This document shows, piece after piece, positions 34,327 through 45,400 of a stretch of DNA of 64,000 nucleotides; within the stretch, counting starts at the first letter, position 1, and every line of letters begins with the position of its first letter. Origin of the DNA: Carya illinoinensis (Eukaryota > Streptophyta > Magnoliopsida > Fagales > Juglandaceae); NCBI RefSeq assembly GCF_018687715.1, contig NC_056765.1, positions 18,662,394 to 18,726,393 on the forward strand, in the 5' to 3' direction. The position numbers and the translations under genes were made by a program. The notes under the pieces are model-generated. The model did no database searches. It worked only from the letters and a program-made list of their open reading frames with translations, and was not told the DNA's origin.

Positions 34327-35639
34327 AATCCAAATCTTCCTATGCCAAATCACTTTCTCCTCCTTATCCTTCACCCTGTCCTTCCGTCACACCAAAACCC
34401 TATACAGTACTAGGGACATTACCACAAAACATTAGGTCATCTTATAATCCATTTTCACCATTATCCTCTCCAAAATTACCTACGTACTCAAAAGCTGTTT
34501 CTTCTTCTGGTTCTTCTCCTTCTCAAATTATTAATCCTCCACCATTATCTCAGCCCTCCGTAACTCCTATTATCTTCAAATCCCATTGGCATCCAGTCTT
34601 TCCTATTGAATCAGAATTACAGCATTTATCTGAACCTCAAAAATTACTTGACGCTTTTCTATTACTAGATTGGCATTATGTTCCCCAGAACATTACCAAG
34701 ACTTAGAACTTTTATGAATTTATTTTAGTAGATACTGATTCTATTATTATTTCTGAAATCTCCTGCTCTCTATAATCTCAACCCTCTCCACCTGCAACTC
34801 CGATTATTGCATTCTACAAAGTTACTATTAAACAGGTTCTTACCTTAGAACAGTGGGGAAAAAACCCATATTTGACGAGAAGATTTTCTCAGTCATATGA
34901 TCCTCCTTATTTCGATTACTACGATTATCAGCAAGCATGGAACAAAACATTCTTACGACAAAACAAGAATTTGCGCCATTCCTGATTTCTCAATTTTGAT
35001 AAATTACAGGAAATTAAGACTCTACTGCGATGGTTCCTATTATGGCGGGATCAATTTGGACCAGAATCTCTCATTCTTCCTTCACCTCCCTAGGAGAGTC
35101 TTCAAGCTTTCACATTACAGAACGATTGTCCACCTTCATTATCACACTGTTTACCACTTCTCATTTTCTTTCTTAAAACCAAATTAAATTGGATCATGAA
35201 GTGGGAATATGTCATTAAACCTCATCCTTCTCTCAAAAATATTATGTTTTTGGCCCGCCAAGTCTCTGTAAAATGGTGGGAAAAGTATAATTATGATCAT
35301 GTTGTAAAAATGTTCTAAAAAATTACCAAGGCTCATGAGGTTCTTGTTCAGAGAAGCAGATTCCAAACTCAATTAGCAACAATTACCAATAAAAAAGATT
35401 TGAAAAAATTAGCAGAAGCAATGTCACAAGTATCAGACAGTGGATGAAGAAGAAGACCATCAAGTCAGATTATCTTCAGCACAACAGACAACATCATCGC
35501 CACTACAGCAGGCCTCTCCTTCTCAACAGGCCTCTCATTCTCATGACAACTCACCATATTATTCCTCACAGATGATGGATTCTCAAGATCCGTATGAACT
35601 GGAACTGGCAAATTATGACCCTCAGATTATGTAATTCCA
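34302..35639 (+). pseudogene. Second viral ORF overlapping the end of the polyprotein (broken)
   Basis: An ATG at 34302 lies inside the last codons of RNase H and opens a 134-residue Ser/Pro-rich frame in another phase, a 25-nt overlap typical of compact viral genomes. Similar-phase sequence continues past stops with aromatic- and Trp-rich segments (YDPPYFDYYDYQQAW near 34900) and a glutamine-rich, acidic C-terminal part (35440-35634, SSAQQTTSSPLQQ). I recognise this as the type of downstream protein seen in some caulimovirid-like sequences, but I cannot name its role. Confidence 0.55.
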
Positions 35640-35687
35640 AAAGATTATCGTCTTTTTGTCCATTATTAGAACACTGTTCAAGATGCT

Positions 35688-36014
35688 CGTCACTGTTCAA
35701 GATGCCCGTCAGTCAAGAATCATCTAGCTGTCTAGTTACTGTTTAGCCGCCCATGTTTAATAAATGTAGCCGCCTATTTACTGTGTATGAGTTACTATAC
35801 ATGTCAGTAATATTATTATAAGGTACTGTTTTGGAGTCTATAAATAAGCAGTTTGTAAGTGAGGAAAGGCATTCAGAAATTCTCATTTGAAGCCATTCCT
35901 AGTCATTCTCTTTCGTCACTCTCAAAACTTCTCTCTTGTAAACTCATTTCCATGTCTCCTACCTTTCAATCCTTTGAGAATTAATCTCTTTGTAAGTATT
36001 ATGTTTTCAATAAA
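35688..36014 (+). promoter_or_regulatory. Pararetrovirus intergenic promoter and poly(A) signal
   Basis: CGTCA motifs at 35688-35692 and 35707-35711 (TGACG on the other strand, as-1-like) lie in a duplicated 19-bp unit. A TATA box, TATAAATA, is at 35839-35846, and AATAAA is at 36009-36014, about 170 bp later. Promoter followed closely by a poly(A) signal is how caulimovirids make a terminally redundant genomic RNA, with the signal ignored at the first pass. Recognition is by motif and spacing. Confidence 0.6.
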
Positions 36015-36040
36015 GTTGATTTTATCTTATATTACTCTTT

Positions 36041-36790
36041 ACTTTTATTCATGCCCTTATTTTCTGCACTTCATGCATTTATTTATTAATATTTATTCTA
36101 TTATTTGTTAATATATCTATTATATATATCCTGGTATACATAATATATTAAAAAGTAAAAACAAGCCCAGCGAGCCAGAAAAGTTGAAAGCCCAGCAGCC
36201 CAAGGCCCCAAACCATAGGAAACGGCGTTGTTTCCTCTCCAATGATGAATAAGTAAATGACACTATCGCTAGGCTTACATGATAAGTAAATCTGTCAATT
36301 TATTAAAGGAAAATGATTTCCTTCCAATTATATCATAAGAAACTTTTTTTAATCTACCTATAAATATGACAAGCGTACACTAAACATGCAAAAAATATAT
36401 ACTTGTTTAAAAATTTAAAAAGATGCATGCTTTTAAAAGGAATGTTACTTGCAGTTATGAGTACGTAAGTATCGTATAATCATTTTGAAAAAAGTAAATA
36501 AATACAAAATTTATATAAAAAAAATTAATTTTTTAATAATATATTTTACTATTTTTTGAAAGAACTTCACGATATTTACATATTTCACGATTTTATGTAA
36601 CCTTACTCATTATTTAAAAAGTAGAATTTACTTTATAAGATCCAAATTTTAATATTTTTCTTTTAAATCAAATTATATATTTTACTAAATTTACGGAGAT
36701 TGTGATAATAGAACTATTCCCAACCAAGTTAGGCAACACTTGCTCGATGAAATGACTAACCCCAAATCGAAGCTCCAGAAATCGCCTGCG
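36041..36790. other. Non-coding AT-rich DNA
   Basis: No gene seen. It may include upstream sequence of the uL18-like locus: a short palindrome-like AAACGGCGTTGTTTCC is at about 36219-36234. Confidence 0.45.
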
Positions 36791-39024
36791 TCAAGAGGAG
36801 GAAAACCAAAACTCTGTCTCTCTTTGAGATGACCAAAATCTTAATCTTAACATCGGCAAGCTCTCCAGTGATCCAGTCTTCACAACCATCTGTTTCCGGC
36901 TAGCACTTCCAGCCACACACGGCCCAACTGTAGCCACGTCTTTTCCCGATCCAATGTGCGCTGCGCCGCTACCCACCCAGCGGTCTTGCACACCACTTCT
37001 CTGGTCTAGCCATCGTCCACTGTAAACATAGCAATCTCTCTCTCTCTCTCTACCTAACATTGGCTATTTTCTTCTTTTTCAGACACCCGTGGCCATACCC
37101 TCACTCTGCCCGTCTATGGTGTGTCGCTCTCCAAGATTCCACCACGTCTCGGCTTCTCTCGGTTGCTGATATAAATTTGGAGCAAGGTTGAATCCTTTTG
37201 TTTCATGTATTTTTTATGGTAACATCACTGAACTGACATATAGTTTAATTTTAGGATTACCAGTTGTAATGGGATTTATTTTACCCTACTCTTTTGTTTA
37301 TTTTGTGATAATCTGGAAATGTGAGAATTTTATCAAATCATGCTCCTAAGATTAATATATTACATGTTTTAAGTATTCTTAAGTGAAAAAGATGACAGTG
37401 AAAAATAAGGGAAAAACTGTTGTTGCAAATGAGAGTTAGTTATACTTAATATCTATGGATTACTTAGATCTTTCTGTTAATTTTAGAAAAGATTACCATG
37501 ATGGAGAACAGTTCAATGTAAATCCTCTTAAGTATCTTCTTCTAGGAATTTCATTATGTAATAGCAATGTGTTATAGCCAAATGTCGTATTCTCTGCTTT
37601 GGATGATGAACTTCCATCCCACAGATGAAGGAACTCAGGTGTGTATTGTAATTCTCATGGGTAGATTTGTTTTTTCATATGAATCTATGTTCTATCAGGT
37701 TTCCTTTAAAGCCAGATATTTCAAAAGATTTGATAGAACATTCATGGATTCGGTTGTGCAAATGCAGCCCTTCATAGTTCATTTGTCTTAGATAAGTCTG
37801 GTTAATTGAATATCTAATTGGGGCTAATCTGATTGTGACAAGTAAACACGATGTAAACATATAGCCTCACAAGTCATAAATTTTTGGTTCTGCTTCAAAC
37901 TCATACAAAGTAATTGCTGTGTTATTATTAAATTTGAAGAAATAGATTTTACGTTTTTCTAGTGACTAATTATTTTTTTAGTTGATATATGATGAATTCG
38001 ATGATGAATTATGCTGTAATTTATCAATCTAGTATGAACTTTATATAAATATGTATATGTAAATTTATAAACGCATCATAAATCATCTATGTAGTTGGCA
38101 ACAATAAGATTCTGCATGGTAGTAGTATGAGCATTGGAATTTGGTCACAAATAATCTAGCGGTCTGAATTTTAGAATGTTAATATCTATTTCCTGTTCTT
38201 CCTTTCATGTTTCATCTGTCAAAGCCATGTGATTTTAAATTTGTTTCTTACTATGGGCTTTTATCTTGAATCTAAGAGTTTTAATTTCCTGTTAGTACGA
38301 TTCCAAAATTTCTGAGAAAGGTTGGTTAAGCTCTTATTTAAGAAATACATAGGTTAGCCCATTTCCAAAAGAATGAGGATTTTAATGATTTAAAGAGTTA
38401 TCTGTTTTGGTGTATGCTGTATAAAATGCGGTCCTCTTATTCTTTCGATGCAGAAGGGTTTGTAATTATTATTCTGAAAGGTCAAGCTGACCAGAATCCT
38501 TTATTCAAACTCATATCGTAATTCTGCATTTTTATTTGTTTTTTTAACTAACCACCAGTTAGATTGGCCTGATTTTGTATAACTTTTGAAGTTCTGATGG
38601 TTAGCTTGGTTAGCTTTCTGCAGTTTCTGACAGCTTGAGTTTCAGAAGCCTGAGTGAATAAAGGAAAAGGCTAAGGCCATCAAGCATCTGAGGTACAAAT
38701 TTTCTATCCTTTTTCCCCCCTTACGTGTTTTGTTATCCTTAACAAGCTAAAATATTTATTACTATCCACAACTCTTCATGTTTTGTACCTATGACTGTAA
38801 TGATATGCAATTCAAAAGCTTTATCGTGGTTTGTGGTTAGGAGCAAATCAGCGAATTAGTTGATGTGGTATTTCTCCTTGAAGCATTTGAACTTGATTTG
38901 TGTACATGGTGCTGTCAAACTCTTTAATGGTTAGCCAATAATCTGGTTTAACCATTTAATCTGCTTTCTTTAGCTTGATCCAGTTGGTTGGGACTTGGGA
39001 AGTGAATATAGTACATTATCACTA

Positions 39025-39114
39025 GGAAGACACAGCAACCTACTGATGAAAAAAAAAAAAAAAAAGAAAAAGAAAAAAGAAAAAGAAAAAGAAAAAGGAA
39101 GACACAGCAACCTA
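39025..39114 (+). repeat. Poly(A)-only retroposition flanked by 18-bp duplication
   Basis: GGAAGACACAGCAACCTA occurs at 39025-39042 and again at 39097-39114. Between the copies is only CTGATG plus an A-rich tail with interspersed G. This is the footprint of target-primed reverse transcription that copied almost nothing but the poly(A) tail. Confidence 0.75.
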
Positions 39115-39914
39115 AGCCCTAGTGCGAGATTAGCTGGACCTCTCCCTCAAGTTCTTCTTTATCCTGCCACTAACGTTATTTTGGTGGATCCGAGATGAGC
39201 TTAATACATTGCTATTGCACCTTGATGCTTACACGATTCTTTGTTAAGGTAGCATTCATTATAAGAGCCTTTGAGGACAAACATCATCTGATCCAGTAAA
39301 TATCACTTAGCTTTATTTAATTTCCTCCATATCGATCTTGGTTTGGCCAGATTGTTTTGGAATCTCTTCTTCCATTTTTATTGCAAAATTCCTGTTCTAG
39401 TAATCAAATATTACCAAAAAAAAAAAAAAAAAAAAAAAAAGAGGCCTAACCTTACAGCTGTAGAATGTTGTTATTTTGGTGCAATCAGGTTTATCCTCAT
39501 ACCTTTTAGTTGTTGGCAAATGCGAGTCGCTCTAGTGCAATGTATATGTTAGTCATATGTATAATTTCTGATTTTCTACATCAAAATTCCATACTCTCTA
39601 CTTTTCATTTTTTTGGGCTCTTCTTTTGGGATTTTTTTTTCTTTTTTTTTTTTTTTTGGGGGGGGGGGGGGGGGTGGAATGGGGGCGGGACAAGGGTTAG
39701 AGGTAGGGTTGTGGGCTCATGTTGCAAACCTGCCACAAATGTAATTTTTGTTTTGAAGACCTTTTCTTCCTTCTATTTTTGTGTTCTTTTAGTTTTTTGG
39801 AGCCACTTCAGTTCTTCTACATCCTGAAACATTTGTTATTTTTGTAGATTGGAATAGAAATTTATGTGGCCAATGCCACCACGATAGTTACACCATTAAT
39901 TTATCAAGGAAAAT

Positions 39915-40157
39915 GATAGGGCCACCGCTGGTGGCTCCCGCTGGGGGCCACCGCTGGCCCTATTTTATTTTTAATTTTTTTAATTTTTTCTTTTCCTTAA
40001 TGATTAAGATTTTTTTTTAATATTATTATAATTTTTTTATATTTTTTTAAAATTTTTAAAAGTATTAAAAAATGATTTAAAAAAAAAACTAAAAAAAATA
40101 ATTTTGTTTTTGCCTAACGGAGGCGGGAGCCACCAACGGTGCCTGTAGCACCGTCCA
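39915..40157. mobile_element. MITE-like element with GC-rich termini
   Basis: About 240 bp. The left end has GGGCCACCGCTGGTGGCTCC; the reverse complement of the right end has GGACGGTGCTACAGGCACC, then GTTGGTGGCTCCCGC. The termini share GGTGGCTCCCGC in inverted orientation around an A/T-rich core. No exact target duplication was found, so the superfamily is unknown. Confidence 0.5.
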
Positions 40158-40320
40158 TTTATTAATTTGTTAAAGTTCCTCTGTGGACGATGTTCATGGC
40201 TTGTTAGCCCACAGAAAATTTAGATGTAATGTTTTTAGGGTTAGAATCTTCTGACGGATGCAATTTGAAATCTAATTGGCTCATTTTTAATAATAAATCA
40301 GGACTTTGGACAATTGAAGG

Positions 40321-40701
40321 ATGACGGTTTTAAAGCGGTATGTGCTCCGATTGTTCATATCAATAAAGTACATCACAGCGAATGTCGTGGACAGAAATAA
40401 TGGACGGATTGTTGCAACAGCATCAACAGTGGAACACGATATCAAGGGATCGCTTGAGTGTGGCCGGTCTTGCAATGCCAAGGCGGCAGCAGTTGTTGGA
40501 GAGGTGCTGGCTATGCGACTCAGGGTGGAGGGTCTTGAAGAGGGACAGGGAAGAGGGATTCATGTTGATGTTAACAAAGAAGTAGAAAAGAAAGGCTTTA
40601 AAAACCGTACCAAGATATGGGCCATTGTCAATGCTCTTAAAAGCAATGGGATCAAACTTATTCTGGATGATAAAGATGACAATGCCAGGGCAAATTACTG
40701 A
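40321..40701 (+). CDS. Ribosomal protein uL18-like (L18p/L5e family)
   Basis: 126 codons from ATG at 40321 to TGA, single exon and uninterrupted. The protein begins MTVLKRYVLRLF and contains ITANVVDRNNGRIVATAST, CNAKAAAVVGEVLAMRL and ADVNKEVEKKGF-like sequence (here HVDVNKEVEKKGF). This is the N-terminal beta-sheet and helix pattern of bacterial-type uL18, which binds 5S rRNA in the large subunit. Plant nuclear genomes hold several short uL18 proteins of likely organellar location; no clear transit peptide is visible. It is the only intact host-type gene I find. An unspliced retrocopy is possible, but there is no adjacent poly(A) tail. Identification is from memory of the family. Confidence 0.68.
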   Translation: MTVLKRYVLRLFISIKYITANVVDRNNGRIVATASTVEHDIKGSLECGRSCNAKAAAVVGEVLAMRLRVEGLEEGQGRGIHVDVNKEVEKKGFKNRTKIWAIVNALKSNGIKLILDDKDDNARANY

Positions 40702-41157
40702 TATGTTCCTTCCTTCTCCGGGTTCTCCCCTTATAATTTATGTAAGATATTTTTATGATTTTTACCGTCTTTTCAATTTTTTTTTTTTTTTTACTATCTG
40801 AAGACAGTCTCGTTACTCTGGATTTTGTTACCTTTGTGGAAGACTCATGAAGCGATCTGAGCTATTATTATGGAGCATAATGAAATTCTTCATAGTCATC
40901 TACCTTCTGGGGCGTTACTGGCCTGATTGAGTCTAGTTGTCCCAGAGGAGGCACACGCCTTCCAAAACAGTAAATAAAGTATCTACCTCCGTTTACTAGA
41001 AGTGATATGAGCAAGACGTTATCTTTTCAACCTGGTATACCCATAATATGAGAAAGGCCGTTTACTTATACTGATGTACTTTAAAATCTCACTTTGCTTT
41101 ATATTATCTTCCTCTCTAAGGTTCTCCCTTTATAGAGGTTCTCTCATGTCCTTTCGT
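40702..41157. other. 3' flank of the uL18-like gene
   Basis: Non-coding; a T-run is near 40777-40793. No clear poly(A) signal could be fixed. No other gene seen. Confidence 0.45.
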
Positions 41158-41243
41158 AGGGAGTGGTGACTGCATACAGATGAACGGTAATTGTGTTGAT
41201 AGGGAGTGGTGACTGCATACAGATGAACGGTAATTGTGTTGAT
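41158..41243 (+). repeat. 43-bp tandem duplication at the 5' side of LINE B
   Basis: AGGGAGTGGTGACTGCATAC and the following bases form a 43-bp unit present at 41158-41200 and again at 41201-41243 with no difference I can see. It lies just before the ORF1 ATG (41242). Confidence 0.9.
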
Positions 41244-42010
41244 GACGGAAGAAGAGTTAGAAGAATCTGTACAGGAAGTATCCTTATCAGAGCAAGAAAA
41301 GGAGATCCATGTCGAGAAATTTTTGATAGAGGATACCATAACTAAATTATCAAAGTTTTTGATCGTCAAACTATATATTAACAGATCGTCATTACAACAG
41401 GGAAGTGTTCTAGAGTATGATGTGGAAACTATGGCGACTTGGCAAGAAAATATCGTTTAAAAGATCTGGGTCTAAGGATAAATTCGGGTGGAGTTTGAAG
41501 ATTGAAGAGATAAGGGTCATGTAAAAATGGATGGACCATAGTCTTTTGATGAACACTTACTACTAATGAAGGAGTTTGAAGGTTATTTACAAATGAGTAA
41601 AATACAATTTACAGAAGCCTCATTCTGGGCGCACCTTTACAATCTTCCATTGAATGGGATGAATGAATACGTGGGAAAACTGATTGGTGTTGCGAGTGGG
41701 TGAGTGGAATAAATAGATAAGGGTGATGCAGCATGGGGGGTGTTCTTAAGAATCAGAGTTTGCATAGACACAACAAAGCCTCCGTTGAGAGGAAAGAGGA
41801 TCTCCCTGGGATCATTAGGCCCATACTAGGTTAGATTTGTTTATGAACATCTCCCAAACTTTGCTATTACTGTGGAAAGCTTTCTTATAGCGATCGGGAC
41901 TGTGATCTATGGCAAAGCTACAAGAAAACCTCTGAGCAAGAATGTCTCCCCTATGAACAATTGATGCGAACTGGTGGAGAAGGAGTTGGGAATACCGCGA
42001 TCAAAAGTGG
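41242..42010 (+). pseudogene. LINE B ORF1 (broken)
   Basis: The ATG at 41242 opens MTEEELEESVQEVSLSEQEK, the acidic start usual for plant L1 ORF1, followed by DUF4283-like sequence (about 41560-41700: KEFEGYLQMSKIQF, FWAHLYNLPLNGMNEYVGK). A knuckle at 41862-41903 reads CYYCGKLSYSDRDC, with Tyr in the His position. Stops and frame changes occur between these parts. ORF1 protein binds the LINE RNA. Confidence 0.65.
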
Positions 42011-42027
42011 AAGGATGATCTGAATTT

Positions 42028-42421
42028 TTGAAAGGAAGTGTGGCTCAGGCGTGGCTAGTGTTTGGAGATTTCAACGAAATCTTTGAGAGGCACAAGAAGA
42101 AAGGAGAAAGGGCAAGACCTGAAGGACAGATGACTGAGTTTAGATTACTATTGGATGATTGTGAATTGCAAGATATGGGCTTCAAGGGAGTAAGTATACT
42201 TGGTGCAATAGAATAGGAGCTTAGGATAGTATTAGCGAAATACTTAATAGATTTTTGGCAAACTCAAAGTGGCTTTATTTGTTCCCATGATTAAAAGTAG
42301 TACATGGCACAACAACACACTTGGATCATGTACCAATCATCTTAAATTTGAGTGGTGACCATTATTAGAAAAAGGGCCAAAGACTATTTCACTTTGAAGC
42401 AATGTGGATCAGGATGGAAAT
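42028..42421 (+). pseudogene. LINE B ORF2, endonuclease fragment
   Basis: AWLVFGDFNEIF (from about 42046) carries the GDFNE motif of L1 endonucleases. The N-terminal third of the domain is missing, because only about 125 bp separate it from the ORF1 knuckle, so a deletion joined ORF1 to the middle of ORF2. It is cut at 42421 by the LTR element. Confidence 0.7.
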
Positions 42422-45400
42422 TGTAACAACTCGCTCTTTTTTCTCTCTTATGGTTATGAGTCTCGTAATGCATGCCAGACCTCGATGGCGTGTTTTTAAA
42501 AGATATTAAGTGATTTCTAAAGCAAGCCCAGTGTTTTAAAGCCTTCAAATATTTTAAATGTCTTGGAAATATTTATATGAGATATTTTCAGTGTTATTGG
42601 ATTAAGCTTGATTTTAAATAAAACAATCATAATATTTTTAAAGAGCTACAAAAATATTATCATTGCGAAAAATTATTTAATTTAAATGATTTCAGTCATC
42701 TAAAAGTATTCTGAAATTTAAATTATGTTGAAAACTCTAAATTAATTAAATGGTTTTATTCTCTTAAAAGTAATTAACAAGACTTCATCATCTTATTAAT
42801 GATGAAGGAATATTATTTTATGAACTTTAGTTTATAAAATAATATTCTATATTAATTCCTCTAAGTGTTTTAAACTAAATAAATGTTTACGCATTTTCAA
42901 ATCAATATTTAAAATTTACAGTTAGCTCGTTTTGAAGATACCAAGACAAAAGGTTTGGATGAATTCCTCTCGGCTCCTAGTGCCACTGTGAGCTAGCCTC
43001 GGGCCACCACCTTAAGCCGGCAGCTTCACTCCTTGTTGGGGAGCATCTCTAGCCCGTACCCAAGCCCCACGGTAGCCCCCTTTACATACAGATCCACACA
43101 ACCTGAAATGGGTTTCAAGCATAGGTTTCTTCGCGGCAACCCACGCCGCTAGCCACCACCCACGGCCTCCCCTGACCACCATGGCTCCTCCTTGCCAGCC
43201 AAGCCCTCCACCTCTCCCATGCCCTCTCACTCTCTAATGGGTTTCTCCACCCATATGGCTTAGATCCACCGCCCTCTAGCCACCGTGCTGCCACCATAGC
43301 TCCACCGCACCTCCCTCAAGCCCTTCATGGCCAGCCATCAAGCAACCAAGCTTCCCTCTCCATTTTCATGCTATGAGACCCACAGCCCAAACCCCCTCCA
43401 TGAACCACCATGCATCCACTGCGTGCCACCTCAGCACCACCACGAGGCCACCACCCCAGGACCACGACCAAACCCTTCTCTGCTCAGATCCACTCTTGTA
43501 GCCGCCTCTAATAGCCCAAACAACCACTGTATGTATCCAATCGCCACCATACGCGATGTTAGCCGCCACCCACAAACCCTTCACCATGTTGGCACCCTTA
43601 CTCAGCATGGATTTAGTAGCCAAAACCCTAGGTCCAATCCTCGAGGTAGCCCATTCTAAGGTAACTACCGCCCAAACTATGGCTTTCAACACCACTAGCC
43701 ATGCCGAATAGCAAGCAACACATGGGTTATCCCGTCAATGGTATAATCTCTCATCCCTCGTTATTTATGTTAAATGTTAGTTGGTTAATTGTTGAGTTTG
43801 CTACGTAGTTGTGAGGTAAAGTGTGGTTGTGTAATCAAGTGTTAAGCATAATTGTGTAGTGTGATGTGAAATGTGGGCCCTAGTTGTGATATGGCGTAGT
43901 GTTGTGAAGGGAGTACATGCGGAGTGTACTCCATGTGATAGAGTGATGCACCATATGGCGTATATGCCATAGTGGTGATGCGGCATAGCGTGTGTGAAGG
44001 GAGTACATGTGGAGCGTACTCCATGAGGTGAAGTGATACATCGTGTGGTGTGTTGCAAAGAAAAGGATGGATGCGTAGTCAAGGAGTGTAGAGCGTGTGT
44101 TGTAGTGTCGAAAATTGTAGAATAGTGTCTTGAAGTAGTTGTGACGTGATCCTGTCGTAGTGACGGGTGTCACAATGTAGCTTGAGGTTAGTCTCAAGCT
44201 ACACGATGAGACCGAGGCATAGAATAAATGGGTCTTGTCGTGTAAGTGTTGTGATGAACTTGTAAATGGCTGGGAAGTAGGAAGAGTCCTACCAACCGGG
44301 TTTGAATAGAAGTTGGTATCAGAGTATTGAGCTTGTTAATACAAGGGCGTTCAACGGATTATAAGTTCATCTTAAGTGATAAAGGGTAAGGCACATGCGC
44401 ATTTGGTGAGACACGTGTACTGAACGGATTTACCATATATAATGGGTAATTTGTCCTAACCATAGTTACACGATGTTTAAGCCTTAGAATTGGCTTAAAG
44501 TCATGCGGCATGTATAGATGGGAATGAGGATTGAGTACAAGCTAGGATACATGAGGTAGTAATGGGTATATTGTCTAGGATTGGGATGCATGACTTAGTT
44601 GGTCTGAGTCATGCCTCGGAATGTGGTTAATAGGAGAGTAAGGTGAAGGTCTTAGTGTCTTAACCTTAATGTGAATCATGGAGGTTCAAGGATAAGACCT
44701 CGAAGTAAGAGGCTAAATTGGAAAAGGTAACCCAAGTGGGTCCCATGAAGAGGAAATGTGGTAAGGAAGACATAGAAGACGGAGGTAGGGACTGTAAATG
44801 GATCCTAAAGGTTTTAACATAGTAAATGGCATGTAAGGACATGGGATAGAAGGAGAGTGTTCCAAGTGAAGTGTAATTCTATTCTAGTTTACTTGCTTAT
44901 GCATTAGATAGAGAATGACGCTAAGGTTATGTGTATGCATGTAGGCTGCCATCTGACACGCACATGAATGGATTACATGAAATGAGTATGGCATGGAGTC
45001 CAAGTAACTATTATGTTCATACTCTTCTAGAGTTTTCTAAATAAATGAAAATGAAAATAAAAATGAAATATTTTTCCTTTACGATGCTCTACAAAATGAC
45101 ACGGATGATGCGATACGAAAGGATGATAAGTAGAAGTTTTCAAGTATAAGTATATAATGGCCCTCCTTGGCAGCCATTTTTTATGCACCCCAAAGTATGT
45201 AAGTGTATGCATGTGAATGGATGTTATACGTAGTAATTACTGGATGTATTTTCAACAAATGAAATGCGAGCCTGACGCCTCATGCTTTAAGCGATGCTTT
45301 GAAAGACGTGAAGAAAATGTGTTAAAATGCCCCTACGAAAAATGATGCTTTAAATGATGCTATGAACTAATGTTTTAAATGATGCCATGAAAGATGATGT

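Larger units (their letters stand above)
28291..36040 (+). mobile_element. Endogenous pararetrovirus (Caulimoviridae-like), decayed
   Basis: About 7.7 kb with the order small coiled-coil ORF, movement protein, coat/gag-like protein with zinc knuckle, aspartic protease, RT, RNase H, an overlapping second ORF, then an intergenic region with promoter and poly(A) signal. There is no integrase and no LTR pair. A 30K-type movement protein without integrase separates it from gypsy elements and points to a plant pararetrovirus. The genus is open; petuvirus-like or florendovirus-like are possible. Many in-frame stops, at least three frame changes and a lost RT aspartate show a long-dead copy. Both flanks are TA-rich. 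End coordinates are approximate. Confidence 0.8.
36791..40300 (+). other. Non-coding stretch upstream of the uL18-like gene; possible 5' UTR and intron
   Basis: The segment 36791-37190 has higher GC, a (CT)n microsatellite (about 37034-37051) and a CTTCTCTC-rich region, as in plant 5' leaders. The CAG ending at 40300, just before GACTTTGGACAATTGAAGG and the ATG at 40321, could be a 3' splice site. A long 5' UTR intron is therefore possible but not shown. Within it lie a poly(A) retroposition scar (39025-39114), a poly(A) run near 39413-39440 and a T/G homopolymer run near 39635-39674. Confidence 0.35.

Noticed and set aside
36791..37060. 89-codon minus-strand frame in GC-richer DNA
   Set aside because: No known domain. 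The region looks more like a 5' leader on the plus strand, with a CT microsatellite.
37160..38700. Possible exons of a host gene (for example around 37560-37790 and near 38640-38690)
   Set aside because: Short frames with GT/AG neighbours, but no protein family I recognise; not enough to call exons.
43327..43695. Plus-strand 110-codon and minus-strand 109-codon frames
   Set aside because: They sit in the CCACC-rich block of an LTR-derived element, with opposing frames over the same bases and no family resemblance.
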